Notes under the pieces: generated by a model
Database searches by the model: none
What the model was told of the DNA's origin: nothing
The model's input: the letters and a program-made list of their open reading frames with translations, nothing else
Shown: positions 1 through 10,591 of the stretch, piece by piece
How positions within the stretch are numbered: the stretch's first letter is position 1
How the letters are laid out: each line of letters begins with the position of its first letter
Made by a program: the position numbers and the translations under genes
DNA from: Psychromonas antarctica
GTDB lineage: Bacteria > Pseudomonadota > Gammaproteobacteria > Enterobacterales > Psychromonadaceae
Reading direction: 5' to 3'
Assembly (NCBI RefSeq): GCF_022267535.1
Contig: NZ_JAHNZV010000015.1
Span: 1-62,690, forward strand
DNA length: 62,690 nucleotides

Positions 1-345
1 TTAATGTGTATCTTTCGATACGACTCAATACTACTGACTAAAACTAATCACCGAAGTGATTTTATTATTCTGAAATGATAAATAAATTTATCATTTCGTG
101 TGTCACTATATTGATGTTGCCTTTACAAGAAAGGACTTTGATTTTTTTGAAATCACATCAACAATAAGTGTCCACACAGATTGTTTGATTAAATTGTTAA
201 AGAGCGTGCCTTTCGGCGAGGTGCGTATATTACGCTACCAGCGAACAATGTCAACGGTTAACTTATCTTTCTAATCAACGTTAAACGTCATTAAAAGTAA
301 CCTCTTTCATTCTCAGTCATTGGCGTTGCAGCCCGTGTCTGTGGG
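1..345 (-). ncRNA. rRNA operon leader (5' external spacer of a 16S gene lying beyond the left edge)
   Basis: Read on the minus strand, about 195-206 carries the conserved boxA-type TGCTCTTTAACA, followed by a stretch very like the enterobacterial/Vibrio rrn leader (AATCTGTGTGGACACTT). In E. coli this sequence lies roughly 170 nt before the 16S gene. About 195 nt of leader remain before the window ends, so the 16S gene should begin just outside position 1. No rRNA gene itself is visible. The boxA resemblance is direct; the downstream 16S is inferred. Confidence 0.8.
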
Positions 346-350
346 GTCGC

Positions 351-378
351 ATTATAGGGATATCGATCACGTTGGCAA
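351..378 (-). promoter_or_regulatory. rrn P1-type sigma-70 promoter
   Basis: On the minus strand there is TTGCCA (373-378), a 16-nt spacer and a perfect TATAAT (351-356), followed by a GC-rich discriminator (GCGACCCC). The 16-bp spacing and GC-rich discriminator are hallmarks of stringently controlled rRNA P1 promoters. The A/T-rich tract at about 380-430 could serve as an UP element. Confidence 0.75.
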
Positions 379-470
379 GTGTTTTTTCTCTCAAAATCAC
401 TCTTTATTAAAATATTCACTTTTACGTTCACAAAACAAACAGTTATTGTTATTTGGTGATTAAAAAGTAT

Positions 471-1091
471 TTATTCACACCACCGTTTACTTATCTTATG
501 TGGTATTTTTAAATGGTCCATCACTCTTGCCGCCATAAAATCCTGTAAGTCTGCGATACTCTCGGGCTGATGATAAAAACCAGGTGCAAGTGGCATAACC
601 GTTACCCCCAATTCTGACAAAGTCAGCATATTACGCAGATGAATAGTGGAAAAAGGTGTTTCCCTCGGCATGATAATTAATTGGCCGCGCTCTTTTAGAA
701 TCACATCAGCCGCTCTTTCAATAAGATTATTTGACAAGCCCTGTGCTATTGAAGCCAATGTGCCACAACTACAGGGACAAATAACCATTTTATCTGGCGC
801 TGATGATCCTGAAGCAACGGGAGAAAACCAATCTTTAGCTGTTAATGCAATGATCTGTCTTTCTTCTGTCTGGTATTTTTTTTGTAAAAATTCGTTTAGC
901 TCATTGATATCGTCTGGCCACGTTTCGTTTTCTTCTGTCTTTAATACAATTTTTGCAGCTTCTGAAAGCAATAAGTAGATCTGTACATCGGCTTCGACTA
1001 AAACGTTTAGTAATCTAAGAAAATAACCACTTCCGGATGCGCCGGTTACCGCCAATGTGATTTTTTGCTTATAAATCTTCTCGCTATTCAT
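471..1091 (-). CDS. ubiX: Flavin prenyltransferase UbiX
   Basis: This 206-residue protein makes prenylated FMN, the cofactor of the UbiD decarboxylase in ubiquinone synthesis. The N-terminal ITLAVTGASGSGYFLRLL is the UbiX flavin-binding start. CPCSCGTLASIAQGLSNNLIERAADV and the later RETPFSTIHLRNMLTLSELGV are the conserved UbiX/Pad1 core with the catalytic Ser/Glu/Arg region. Length is normal for the family. The start codon overlaps the mpl stop by one base (TAATG), so the two are probably translationally coupled, mpl first. Confidence 0.95.
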   Translation of the reverse strand: MNSEKIYKQKITLAVTGASGSGYFLRLLNVLVEADVQIYLLLSEAAKIVLKTEENETWPDDINELNEFLQKKYQTEERQIIALTAKDWFSPVASGSSAPDKMVICPCSCGTLASIAQGLSNNLIERAADVILKERGQLIIMPRETPFSTIHLRNMLTLSELGVTVMPLAPGFYHQPESIADLQDFMAARVMDHLKIPHKISKRWCE

Positions 1092-2440
1092 TATTTATCC
1101 TGCAATCTATCTAAAAGCTTTTGATGAATATTGCCAAACCCACCATTACTCATGATTAATATATGATCACAAGGCTGTGCATTTCTAGCTAATTTAGCAC
1201 ATAGCAGATCGATATCATTTTCAACATCAACAGCTTTGCCCTGCTCGGCAAATAATTCACCCATTGACCAATTAATATCCTTGGATTCGAAGCAGTACAC
1301 ACTATCTGCATCAGATAAAGAGTTCACTAATGCTTCTTTATGAACACCTAATTTCATGGTGTTTGATCTCGGCTCTAGCACGGCAATAATTCTTTCTTTG
1401 CCGACTTTTGCGCGTAATCCGGCTAACGTTGTTTTAATGGCCGTCGGGTGATGAGCAAAATCATCGTAAACAGTAATATTATTCACTCGTCCTTTAACTT
1501 CCATTCGGCGTTTTATACTTTTAAACTGAGCCAGCGCCTCTATCGCTATTTCTGGTGTGACTCCGACATGACGAGCTGCTGCAATAGCGCCCAGTGCATT
1601 ATCAACATTATGATCGCCCATCAACAACCAATTCACTTCACCTTGTTTTTTCTGATTAAGAAACACTTCAAACGTTGTCGCATCCGGTTTTAGTTTTTTT
1701 GATGACCAATTTTCACCAAGATATTCTACTTCACTCCAACAGCCCATATTTTTAACGTCCATTAAAGCTTGATCTTTATTGGGTAAAATTATTCGACCAC
1801 TGGCAGGAACGGTCCTGAGCAGATGATGAAACTGTTTTTTAATCGCATTCAGATCTTCAAAAATATCTGCATGATCAAATTCAAGATTATTTAAGACCAA
1901 AGTACGAGGATGATAATGAACAAACTTAGAGCGTTTATCAAAAAAGGCACAATCGTATTCATCAGCTTCAATAACAAAAAAAGGTGTTTCGCCTAACCTT
2001 GCCGATAGCCCAAAATTTTCTGGCACGCCACCAATTAAAAAGCCTGGTTTCATTTGAGCATATTCTAAAATCCAAGCAAGCATGCTCGATGTTGATGTTT
2101 TACCGTGCGTGCCTGCAACAGCGAGTACCCAACGATCTTTTAAGACATGTTCTAATAACCACTGAGGGCCAGAGATATAAGGTATTTGTTTGTCTAAAAC
2201 AGCTTCAACACATAAATTACCACGACTCATGGCATTGCCTATAACAACAAGATCTGGTTTTAAATCAAGCTGACTCGGATCAAAACCTTGAATAAGCTCA
2301 ATCCCTTGATCTTCAAGTTGAGTACTCATTGGCGGATAGACATTTTGATCTGACCCTGTCACTTTATGGCCTAATGATTTAGCGAGAATAGCAATACCGC
2401 CCATAAAGGTGCCGCAAATGCCAAGAATATGTATATGCAT
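1091..2440 (-). CDS. mpl: UDP-N-acetylmuramate:L-alanyl-gamma-D-glutamyl-meso-diaminopimelate ligase
   Basis: Murein peptide ligase of cell-wall recycling: it attaches the recovered tripeptide to UDP-MurNAc. This is a 449-residue Mur ligase. MHIHILGICGTFMGGIA is the N-terminal nucleotide-binding Rossmann motif and AGTHGKTSTSSML (about residues 109-121) is the ATP-binding P-loop. VIEADEYDCAFFDKRSKF and the DFAHHPTAI stretch are typical of Mpl rather than MurC. Length matches E. coli Mpl closely. It lies directly upstream of ubiX. Confidence 0.95.
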   Translation of the reverse strand: MHIHILGICGTFMGGIAILAKSLGHKVTGSDQNVYPPMSTQLEDQGIELIQGFDPSQLDLKPDLVVIGNAMSRGNLCVEAVLDKQIPYISGPQWLLEHVLKDRWVLAVAGTHGKTSTSSMLAWILEYAQMKPGFLIGGVPENFGLSARLGETPFFVIEADEYDCAFFDKRSKFVHYHPRTLVLNNLEFDHADIFEDLNAIKKQFHHLLRTVPASGRIILPNKDQALMDVKNMGCWSEVEYLGENWSSKKLKPDATTFEVFLNQKKQGEVNWLLMGDHNVDNALGAIAAARHVGVTPEIAIEALAQFKSIKRRMEVKGRVNNITVYDDFAHHPTAIKTTLAGLRAKVGKERIIAVLEPRSNTMKLGVHKEALVNSLSDADSVYCFESKDINWSMGELFAEQGKAVDVENDIDLLCAKLARNAQPCDHILIMSNGGFGNIHQKLLDRLQDK

Positions 2441-2495
2441 AAAACCTCAATATAGATAAATAGAAAAGAACTTCTCACGCTATAGTAAGTAATAA

Positions 2496-2528
2496 AAAAG
2501 GCGAACACCAATATGGTGTTCGCCTTTT
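2496..2528 (-). terminator. Intrinsic terminator after ppaC
   Basis: A perfect 15-bp stem (AAAAGGCGAACACCA with TGGTGTTCGCCTTTT) around a 3-nt loop, with A-rich/T-rich edges on both sides. It lies between the ppaC stop and the mpl start and should end ppaC transcription. Confidence 0.8.
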
Positions 2529-2567
2529 AGCGAATATTATTTAGGATAATTTTAACAACTCGTTAAA

Positions 2568-3485
2568 TTATGCTTCAAAGGCAGTTTGTAAGAATGGGAT
2601 AATCTGTTTTTTACGGCTAACTACACCCGGCAATTCAAATGCATGGTCAATCACAGTACTGTTTAGTGCTTTCGCTACTTTTTCTGCATCTTTACTAATT
2701 ATTAGTGCGGTTGTATCAAGCTTATTAACATCCGTTAATAGCACAATCGTTGAATGATACCCTTTGTTGGCTTGCAACTGCCCCATTTCAACTAACATCT
2801 CATCTTTTTTACTCAGTGCGGTTTCCAATGAAGTTAGCTCTAACTGACCAATTGCAAGTTGCTCTCCTGCCATTTCAAATACTTTTTGATCGCGTAATAT
2901 CAATTCAGCAGCAGGGATATGTTTGATATCTGATTTAGCATCAAACTGGGCAGTCGCAAAAGCCTCTAAATCGCTTACACCTGCGATTGCTGCTAACTCT
3001 TTAGCGGCTACTTTATCGATATCCGTTGTAGTTGGACCTTTAAAGTTAACCGTGTCAGAAATAATAGCGCCCATCATCATTTTAGCAACAGCGGTATCTG
3101 GTGTTTGATTATGAAATTTATACATATTGTAAACGATGGTTGCACTACAGCCAACAGGCCAGATCCAACACTCTAGGGGCTCTGATGTAGTAATGTCACC
3201 CAATTTATGATGATCGACTATACCTCGGATTTTCGCTTTTTTCATATCCGCAGTACCTTGGTTCCAATCAGAATAATCAACAATGAAAATCTCTTCACCG
3301 GCAACGGAGGTGCGAATTTCAGGCTGTGGCAAACCAGACTGTTCAAGTAGAAATAAAGCTTCAGGATTGGGTTCACCTTGTAATGCCGGTGTTGCATCTT
3401 TACCCAGTTTATTAAATAAACCAGCAAGCGCAATCGCTGAACATAAACTATCACAATCTGGGTTTTGGTGTCCTAGTACAATCAT
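2568..3485 (-). CDS. ppaC: Manganese-dependent inorganic pyrophosphatase
   Basis: DHH-family (family II) pyrophosphatase, hydrolysing PPi to phosphate with Mn2+. The start MIVLGHQNPDCDSLCSA holds the metal-binding His and Asp residues (GHxNPDxDS). FIVDYSDWNQ and IRGIVDHHKLGD carry the DHH signature, and the C-terminal SRKKQIIPFLQ is the conserved DHHA2 tail. I place the start at MIVLGHQ (ATG at 3485, preceded by GGAAA); a longer reading frame adds 11 residues not found in the family. About 305 residues, normal length. Confidence 0.93.
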   Translation of the reverse strand: MIVLGHQNPDCDSLCSAIALAGLFNKLGKDATPALQGEPNPEALFLLEQSGLPQPEIRTSVAGEEIFIVDYSDWNQGTADMKKAKIRGIVDHHKLGDITTSEPLECWIWPVGCSATIVYNMYKFHNQTPDTAVAKMMMGAIISDTVNFKGPTTTDIDKVAAKELAAIAGVSDLEAFATAQFDAKSDIKHIPAAELILRDQKVFEMAGEQLAIGQLELTSLETALSKKDEMLVEMGQLQANKGYHSTIVLLTDVNKLDTTALIISKDAEKVAKALNSTVIDHAFELPGVVSRKKQIIPFLQTAFEA

Positions 3486-3641
3486 TTTCGTTTCCAATTT
3501 TCTGTTGATTAATAACAACCAGAATAACCGATTTAATCAAATTAATTAAGTGCAAATAAGAATTATTCACTATTAAGGTGGCGTTTTTTCCTTGCGCCTA
3601 AGAATGCTCACGGTATACCCCTTGTTCAAGTCGAAGGTTAG

Positions 3642-4403
3642 TTAGCTTTTATTTTGCGGAATGGCCTGTTTAACGTAAACATCAAAACGGTTTTTCTTGG
3701 TTTCAATGCTCATACTCGGTTTTCGGTCATTTAAAAACGGGGCATAGTCAGGCCGTTTAACGACAACACGATAACGCGCAGCATTCAATGCGGCCTCTAA
3801 TAGACAATCAGCGTCTAAATCAGCGCCAACGACGCCTTGAAAAACGCGCATCTCTTTTTTTACTAAGGCCGACTTCTTTTTATGGGGAAACATGGGATCA
3901 AGATAAACAACATCTGTTTCATGACTTTGCAGGTAGTCATAAGCAGATCCAAAGTGCAGCTGCATCCGCTGCTGCATCCATTCACCTATCTCATAGTCTA
4001 AGTAAGCACGCTGTAAACCATCTTCAAGCAGTGCGGCAGCGACTGGTGAACGCTCAACCAGTGTGACTTTACAGCCTAAGGATGCGAGTACAAAGGCATC
4101 ACGCCCAAGTCCAGCTGTTGCATCAATCACATCAATCTGAACACCCGCTTTCAGGCCGACTGCCTTAGCAATTGCCTGTCCTTTCCCGCCGCCAAATTTA
4201 CGCCGATGCGCAACTGCCCCCGAGGCAAAATCAACAAAAACCAGTCCCTGCTGAGGATCGTCTTTTTGCTCAAGCGCCAAATATTCGGGCAAAAGCAGTA
4301 ATTGAAAGTGTTCACTGGTGGTACTTAAAAACCCCCACTTCTCACGGAGTTGTTGCGCTTTATGACGCAAAATACGCTCATTACAAATTAACGGGATATC
4401 CAT
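3642..4403 (-). CDS. rsmJ: 16S rRNA (guanine1516-N2)-methyltransferase RsmJ
   Basis: SAM-dependent methylase that modifies G1516 of 16S r[32 protein letters not shown] is the RsmJ-type SAM-binding motif, and [22 protein letters not shown] contains the family's DPMFP catalytic signature. About 253 residues from [10 protein letters not shown] longer frame reaches 4532 but would run through the terminator of the upstream ACC gene (4436-4467), so the start at 4403, with GGA just upstream, is preferred. Confidence 0.93.
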   Translation of the reverse strand: MDIPLICNERILRHKAQQLREKWGFLSTTSEHFQLLLLPEYLALEQKDDPQQGLVFVDFASGAVAHRRKFGGGKGQAIAKAVGLKAGVQIDVIDATAGLGRDAFVLASLGCKVTLVERSPVAAALLEDGLQRAYLDYEIGEWMQQRMQLHFGSAYDYLQSHETDVVYLDPMFPHKKKSALVKKEMRVFQGVVGADLDADCLLEAALNAARYRVVVKRPDYAPFLNDRKPSMSIETKKNRFDVYVKQAIPQNKS

Positions 4404-4435
4404 TGCGATCCGTTCTCTCTCTCTCAATTTACAAA

Positions 4436-4467
4436 CAAAAAAGCCAGTCAAATGACTGGTTTTTTTT
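4436..4467 (-). terminator. Intrinsic terminator after the fused ACC gene
   Basis: A stem of AAACCAGTCA paired with TGACTGGTTT, flanked by A-rich and T-rich runs, lies immediately after the minus-strand ACC stop codon. The poly-U run is present in either direction. Confidence 0.75.
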
Positions 4468-4479
4468 ACAAACTCATTT

Positions 4480-7400
4480 TTATAAAGGAGTAATGATATA
4501 TAACAAGTCACCACTAGACACTTGCTGACCATTGGCGTTGATTATACGCTCAATACGGAACTTAGTCTGGGCACTATACAACACTGCATTTTGACGATTA
4601 AAGCTGGCTAGTGTGATAGGCGAGAACATTTTCATGGCTTCCATCAGACCCAGTGTTTGCTCGGTAGTCACAATATCCCCTTCATGTGCAAAATCTGGCT
4701 CAGCAGGCGATGAAGCGCGATAGAAAATCCCTGCACTTTGTGCAAGTACTTTTAGCTCATTACTGCCATCAACTTGAATCGACAGATCAAGGCCGCCTGA
4801 TGAAGCAGAGGCTTCCATTTCATCAATCATCACTTGTTGGTCCAGCTTCGCCATAAATTTTGGCAGATAAGTGGTATCGTAAACACCGTTTAAGAAGGTT
4901 TCATCTTTTAAGATGCGTTGCAGTAAAGGAATGTTAGTTGCTATCCCTTTAATGACCACATTATCTAAGAATTTCAATAGTTTTTTAACCGTGTCATTAC
5001 GATCTTTACCATGACAAATAAACTGTGCGACCAAACTATCGTAATACGGAGAAACCTCTTTCCCAGCTGCAATCATAGACATCACTTCAACATCATCTTG
5101 CTCAGGAATCACACATTCAAGAACAGTGCCTGGATGCGGGATTAACTGCATAACACCGTTATTATCTAGTTTAGCTTTTTCTGCAGTAACACGTACTTCA
5201 ATCGCATAGCCTTTTTTGACTGGTTTAAGATCAGCAATACTCTTACCGGAGGCAATATCATATTGCGCAGTAACGATATCAATACCGGATGTCGCTTCGG
5301 TTACAGGATGCTCTACTTGTAAACGAGTATTCATCTCCATAAAGTAGATAGCGTCTTCATCTAAATCATAAATAAACTCAACGGTGCCCGCGCCCATATA
5401 ATCTACTGCGTCAGCCAACGCTGCCGTATATTGCAGCGCTAATGCTTCAAGTTTTGCCGGTAACATTGTTGATGCGGATTCTTCAACCACTTTTTGGTTG
5501 TTACGTTGCACAGAACAATCGCGAATACCTAAGACTTTGGTATTGCAATGTTTATCACGCAATAGCTGGACTTCTATATGGCGTAACGAGGTGATATATT
5601 TTTCTAGATAAAGATCGCCATTACCAAACGCACCACGTGCTTCAGCGGATACTTGGCTAAAACCAGCAAACATATCTTCAGCTTTTTCGATAATCAGAAT
5701 ACCTTTACCACCACCACCATTGACGGCTTTAAGTAATACAGGATAACCAATGCTATTGGCAATACCTAACGCCTGCTCGGCACCACTTAAAATACCATGA
5801 CTCCCAGGTACAACAGGAACGCCATTATCTTGCGCAGTTTTAATCGCATTAGATTTATTACCCATGGTGAGCATACTCGTCATGCTGGGGCCGACAAAGT
5901 TAATGTTATGACTAACACAGAGATCTGCAAAGTGCGGGCTTTCAGAGAGGAAACCGATACCAGGATGTAATGCATCAACCTCTTCAAATTCAGCTACTTT
6001 TAAAACTGAATTTGCATTTAGGTAACTTTCATCTGATGTATTACCACCCAAACAAACCAGCTTATCGCCTTTACCTAACATGTCAGCAGGCACAGATTTC
6101 ATATCGGGATCGGAGGCAACCAATACCACTTTAATATTATTCTGTTGTGCTTTACGAATGAGTTTAACCGCAGTACAACCACGAGCATGAATTAAGACTT
6201 TCTTAACCGGCTCCATTAATTCGCGAGGATCTGCTTGCGAGAAGTCATCTCCACGAATATCACAAATCGGTACAAAACCATTTAAAGCCCGTTTAATGGT
6301 CTCTTCAACAGAGATCGTTGGGCGTGGCATATTTTCATCAATGTCACGTAATTTGTCGTCAAGATCGTCTGAGAATGGGTTAATCACTAAGCCATTCATT
6401 GCATTAGGCACACGCGATAGATAGTTTGATAATGTGGCTGTAGATGGCAAGTAAGCTGGCACCACCATCTGCCCAGCAAACGGCATATTGGTACCCGATA
6501 GGTAGTAAGTTTGCACTAGCGGATGGGTAACAAAACTCGCCTGTGCGCCGCCCGTACAATCACCGAAACCAAACATCACAACAGGCAGATCATTATCACG
6601 AATAAAGCGGGTAATACGATCATTAACTACGGCCATAGAGAACAGTGCTGCCGCACCTTCTTTGGTTTGCATACCGCCAGAGCTGATAAAGGCGACAACA
6701 GGTAAATGTTGTTCAGCACATTTCACCAATAGCGCACAAAATTTTTCTGCGCTGGCCATATCAAAAGCACCCGCTTGGAATGAAAGATTAGAGACAGCAA
6801 TACCCACACGTTGTGTACCACCGCTTTCCAATTTAAATTCACCAATACCCGTCACTAAACCACAAGGTCTGATTTTTTTATCCAAGGCATCTTCAATCGA
6901 TAATCGGAAACCAGGGAACTCAAGTAGATTTGCCGTCATTAAATCTGCTTGTGACTCTTTAAAATTAATAAAGAACTTATCTAAAATAGCATTATGCGAG
7001 TTGTTCTTTTTATTCTTTTCTGTGCGCAGTACCGCCTGAATTAATAGGTCTTGGTAGCCCATCGTTAAGCGGTTCCAGAAGTCTTTGCGGCGACCAATAC
7101 GTACAGGGTTAATGGCCCCATTGTATTGGGAAAGATCTTCGCTGCTGTTGTAGTATGACGGTAATATTTTTTCGAATATATAAGTCAGGATCACAAATAA
7201 ACTGGAGTTCATTTGCGGTGCACCAATACTTTTCCACTCTTCAACTTTCGCTAGTTTTTCACCACGATCACTTTGGTCAGTAAAGTAATGTATCCAAGCA
7301 TTAAAAGAGAGTTTTAACTGTCCGTAATCATCATCACTAATTTTGCTTAACGCCGCTTTTAATGAGCTACGTACCAATGATGAAACAGAGTCACGAGATA

Positions 7401-9039
7401 ACTCTTTGGTTGCCATCGCTTCTTTTGCAATCGAAGCAAGATTGCCCATCGTATTGTCATATAGTGCATTGAATACCAACATATGACGACAATGTGTAAT
7501 AAAACAAGCGCGGGTTTCTTTATGGGTGACAACATCAATGGTTGTTAACTCACTCAATTCCGGCCAGGCATTTGTCATCGGCACATGTTGTTCATCTTCA
7601 AGATGCGATATTAATGCACGGAAGTTATCTGCAGCACTGCTTTTCCAACGATTATATAAAGACCAAGTTAAATTAATTAATAGTGTACTTCGCGCATTAT
7701 CGTAATTTTCCTGCGGCTCACCTAAAATCAATTTAGTAAACATATTACGTTCGATACTTTTGTCTTCGCGCTTGCTTAAGAAAGATTTCCAATTTTTATT
7801 TAACGTATCGTCATAAATAAGCTTATCGGGGTTACTTAACCAGCTGATAAACACTTTTTTACGATCTGCTTCTATGCGGGCTTTAAGATCCCCTTCTGGC
7901 GCGGTTAGTTTGGATAAGCGACCATACTCACCTTGTTGAATCGATCGAATACGCGAACGTAAAGTAAGGTAACGCATGTAACGGTAGGTTGTACCAAAAA
8001 CGTTGTTATGCGCAGTCGGGTTTTTTGCCAAAAGTTGCGTATTTTCAGATGCATTTTCGACCGCTAATAATTTGCTTGAAGGTTCTAAATAACGCGTTAG
8101 GCTGCGATTGTAATGTTCTAAAATGTCTGGATATTTACTAACGAATTTAACAGACTTTGACTCGATGGATAAGATACTTGAAACGATTGCTTTCTGCAGA
8201 TTATGCTGGCGCTCATCTTGATCAATTGGAGAGTAATCAACAATTCCATCAATACAGCCCATTTCATAGAGTTCTTCAGGCGAAACACCCACTGATTGCG
8301 CACATTCCTGCCAAGACAGGTTATATTTACGCGCGATGCTTTGTAGTCCTTTCGGCTGGATTGTATTAAAAATACCGTCACGAACCGACAGTAAAACATT
8401 CGCAGTCGCCAATGGAATAGCTCCACCAGAATAACCGACACCGACCACGATACCGACAGTCGGTACATCTACATTGGCACTTTCAGTGATCATTTGTGAA
8501 ATACTGTGTGCTTGGTTATGGCTATTGGCCACTTCGCCTGCATCGGCCCCCGGTGTATCAATTAAATACACAATAGGCAGAGATAGATCGGCAAATTTAC
8601 GGATAGCTTTACTGGCCGCCAAATGATGCTCTGGCATCCATGAACCATTATTTGAGCTGCGCTCCTGCGCGATGATTCCGACGCGGCGAGTATAACCACC
8701 AAAATCAAGTTCCATTTCAGCACTATAAAATGCGCCATTTGATTGCTCAGTAACAATTTTCCCATTAAAACCAGCGACAATACTTTTCGCGCCAGGGCGT
8801 TTGTTATCTTCAGCAGGCTGCACAGTACGAGCGATATAGGCATCAACACCTAACTTCTGAATCGTCACTAGATTTGATTGAATACGTTTTCTATCAATCA
8901 ACCCTTCTAAACGTTCTGTATTTGATGGTAATGAGTTATCTGGAAATAGTGAGAAGTCTTTTGCGATATGCTCAGCATGAAGAAATAGTGGATCAGCAAT
9001 ATGATTCGCTTCAGACTGAGAAAAAGGTTTCCCTTGCAT
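4480..9039 (-). CDS. Fused acetyl-CoA carboxylase (carboxyltransferase alpha + beta + biotin carboxylase + biotin carrier)
   Basis: A 1519-residue protein carrying every activity of acyl-CoA (probably acetyl-CoA) carboxylase. Residues about 50-300 resemble an AccA-type carboxyltransferase ([31 protein letters not shown]). About 340-690 is a helical linker I do not recognise. About 700-890 resembles AccD ([28 protein letters not shown]). About 945-1390 is biotin carboxylase ([13 protein letters not shown], the ATP-grasp loop; [15 protein letters not shown]). The C-terminal 80 residues are a biotinyl domain with the EAMKM lysine near residue 1470. The start has AAGGG six bases upstream. Most bacteria make these as separate AccA/B/C/D subunits. 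It is followed by a strong terminator, so it is probably monocistronic. The acyl-CoA substrate cannot be read from sequence alone. Confidence 0.85.
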   Translation of the reverse strand: MQGKPFSQSEANHIADPLFLHAEHIAKDFSLFPDNSLPSNTERLEGLIDRKRIQSNLVTIQKLGVDAYIARTVQPAEDNKRPGAKSIVAGFNGKIVTEQSNGAFYSAEMELDFGGYTRRVGIIAQERSSNNGSWMPEHHLAASKAIRKFADLSLPIVYLIDTPGADAGEVANSHNQAHSISQMITESANVDVPTVGIVVGVGYSGGAIPLATANVLLSVRDGIFNTIQPKGLQSIARKYNLSWQECAQSVGVSPEELYEMGCIDGIVDYSPIDQDERQHNLQKAIVSSILSIESKSVKFVSKYPDILEHYNRSLTRYLEPSSKLLAVENASENTQLLAKNPTAHNNVFGTTYRYMRYLTLRSRIRSIQQGEYGRLSKLTAPEGDLKARIEADRKKVFISWLSNPDKLIYDDTLNKNWKSFLSKREDKSIERNMFTKLILGEPQENYDNARSTLLINLTWSLYNRWKSSAADNFRALISHLEDEQHVPMTNAWPELSELTTIDVVTHKETRACFITHCRHMLVFNALYDNTMGNLASIAKEAMATKELSRDSVSSLVRSSLKAALSKISDDDYGQLKLSFNAWIHYFTDQSDRGEKLAKVEEWKSIGAPQMNSSLFVILTYIFEKILPSYYNSSEDLSQYNGAINPVRIGRRKDFWNRLTMGYQDLLIQAVLRTEKNKKNNSHNAILDKFFINFKESQADLMTANLLEFPGFRLSIEDALDKKIRPCGLVTGIGEFKLESGGTQRVGIAVSNLSFQAGAFDMASAEKFCALLVKCAEQHLPVVAFISSGGMQTKEGAAALFSMAVVNDRITRFIRDNDLPVVMFGFGDCTGGAQASFVTHPLVQTYYLSGTNMPFAGQMVVPAYLPSTATLSNYLSRVPNAMNGLVINPFSDDLDDKLRDIDENMPRPTISVEETIKRALNGFVPICDIRGDDFSQADPRELMEPVKKVLIHARGCTAVKLIRKAQQNNIKVVLVASDPDMKSVPADMLGKGDKLVCLGGNTSDESYLNANSVLKVAEFEEVDALHPGIGFLSESPHFADLCVSHNINFVGPSMTSMLTMGNKSNAIKTAQDNGVPVVPGSHGILSGAEQALGIANSIGYPVLLKAVNGGGGKGILIIEKAEDMFAGFSQVSAEARGAFGNGDLYLEKYITSLRHIEVQLLRDKHCNTKVLGIRDCSVQRNNQKVVEESASTMLPAKLEALALQYTAALADAVDYMGAGTVEFIYDLDEDAIYFMEMNTRLQVEHPVTEATSGIDIVTAQYDIASGKSIADLKPVKKGYAIEVRVTAEKAKLDNNGVMQLIPHPGTVLECVIPEQDDVEVMSMIAAGKEVSPYYDSLVAQFICHGKDRNDTVKKLLKFLDNVVIKGIATNIPLLQRILKDETFLNGVYDTTYLPKFMAKLDQQVMIDEMEASASSGGLDLSIQVDGSNELKVLAQSAGIFYRASSPAEPDFAHEGDIVTTEQTLGLMEAMKMFSPITLASFNRQNAVLYSAQTKFRIERIINANGQQVSSGDLLYIITPL

Positions 9040-9204
9040 ACAATACCCTTACAAAATAGTGATATAAAAAAATATTCGATAAAACGCGCTAATTTACAAC
9101 TTATTAACTTATGATTCCACCCTTGATGGTAAGAACCAATGAAATCATGAGGTAATAAATCGTATTTTGTGATATTTAAGCAACAAAATGCCTAATTATT
9201 AACC

Positions 9205-9241
9205 ATACGCTGCTATTTAGTATAAAAAAACAGCAGCGTAT
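9205..9241 (-). terminator. Probable terminator hairpin after the malic enzyme gene
   Basis: A perfect 10-bp inverted repeat (ATACGCTGCT / AGCAGCGTAT) with an A-rich 17-nt loop lies just past the malic-enzyme stop. It lacks a strong terminal T-run in the leftward direction, so its role is tentative. The rest of 9040-9261 shows no gene. Confidence 0.45.
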
Positions 9242-9261
9242 AATGTAAGTGATCAAGCCAT

Positions 9262-10506
9262 CTACTCACACATATAATTTTCTGGTAATGCGACTTGTGC
9301 CACCCCGGTTGCAACTGCAGCACGAGCAACCGCACCCGCCACCCTTTTTAATAAACGCGGATCCATTGGTTTAGGGATAATATAACCTTTGCCAAAAATT
9401 AATGATTCGACGCCACTGGCTTTGAGTACTGATTCCGGGACGACTTCTTTAGCAATCTCACGAATAGCATGCACGGCAGCCACTTTCATCTCATCATTAA
9501 TTTCCGTTGCGCGCGCATCGAGTGCACCACGGAAAATAAACGGGAAGCAAAGCACGTTATTAACCTGATTAGGATGATCACTGCGCCCCGTTGCCATAAT
9601 TAAATCATCACGGACAGCATGTGCCAATTCGGGTTTAATTTCAGGATCGGGGTTTGAGCAGGCAAAAATCACTGGGTTAGGCGCCATTAATTTCACATCG
9701 TCTGCGGATAAAAGATCCGGCCCCGATACACCGACAAAAACATCCGCGCCAGTCATCACATCCTGCAATGTACGTTGATCAGTATTATTGGCAAAACGTT
9801 GTTTATACTCATTAATATCATCACGACGCGTATGGATAACGCCTTTACGATCTAACATATAGATTTTTTCACGCAATGCGCCACATTTGATAAGCAGTTC
9901 CATACAGGCAATCGCTGCCGCACCCGCACCAAGGCAAACAATTTTCACTTGTTCAATTTTTTTGCCTTGAATATCTAAGGCATTAATCATTGCAGCAGCG
10001 GTTACAATCGCAGTACCGTGTTGATCATCATGAAAAACAGGAATAGTGCAGCGCTCTTTTAACGCTTTTTCAATTTCAAAACACTCCGGCGCCTTGATAT
10101 CTTCTAAGTTAATACCACCGAACGTATCGGCAATGCTTGCAACCGTATTAATAAACTCTTCCGGCGTACGGTGTTTTACCTCTATATCGATCGCGTCAAT
10201 GTTGGCAAAACGTTTGAATAACAACGCTTTACCTTCCATTACAGGCTTTGAAGCAAGCGGCCCTAAATTGCCCAAACCTAAAATAGCAGTGCCGTTGGTG
10301 ATCACCGCAACCAAATTACCTTTGGCTGTATATTTATAAACGTCATCAGGATTTGCTGCGATTTCGCGTACTGGCTCCGCAACACCCGGACTATAAGCCA
10401 GTGATAAGTCATCTGCTGTTTCCGCCGATGTGGTAATTTCAATACTAATTTTCCCTGGTTTGGGAAATGCATGATAATCAAGCGCTTGTTGGCGTAAATC
10501 TGACAT
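9262..10506 (-). CDS. Malic enzyme (oxaloacetate-decarboxylating malate dehydrogenase), short form
   Basis: Converts malate to pyruvate and CO2 with reduction of NAD(P). The 414-residue sequence has LAYSPGVAEPVREIA, NLVAVITNGTAILGLGNLG, the metal-binding IDIEVKH and NLEDIKAPECFEIE, HDDQHGTAIV, and a Rossmann segment VKIVCLGAGAAAIACMELL. It resembles the catalytic half of MaeB but lacks the C-terminal phosphotransacetylase-like domain of E. coli MaeB. NAD or NADP preference cannot be decided. An AGGAC ribosome site precedes the ATG. Confidence 0.9.
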   Translation of the reverse strand: MSDLRQQALDYHAFPKPGKISIEITTSAETADDLSLAYSPGVAEPVREIAANPDDVYKYTAKGNLVAVITNGTAILGLGNLGPLASKPVMEGKALLFKRFANIDAIDIEVKHRTPEEFINTVASIADTFGGINLEDIKAPECFEIEKALKERCTIPVFHDDQHGTAIVTAAAMINALDIQGKKIEQVKIVCLGAGAAAIACMELLIKCGALREKIYMLDRKGVIHTRRDDINEYKQRFANNTDQRTLQDVMTGADVFVGVSGPDLLSADDVKLMAPNPVIFACSNPDPEIKPELAHAVRDDLIMATGRSDHPNQVNNVLCFPFIFRGALDARATEINDEMKVAAVHAIREIAKEVVPESVLKASGVESLIFGKGYIIPKPMDPRLLKRVAGAVARAAVATGVAQVALPENYMCE

Positions 10507-10591
10507 TTATAAGTCCTATTGTGGTAAAGGGCACTAAAAACAAAAGATGATGATAGTCAAATGTTGGACAGATTTATAGTTTTAATTGAGT

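Noticed and set aside
8118-8849. Minus-strand frames at 8118-8468 and 8562-8849 inside the ACC gene
   Set aside because: They are shifted frames of the fused carboxylase, whose own frame has clear domains throughout.
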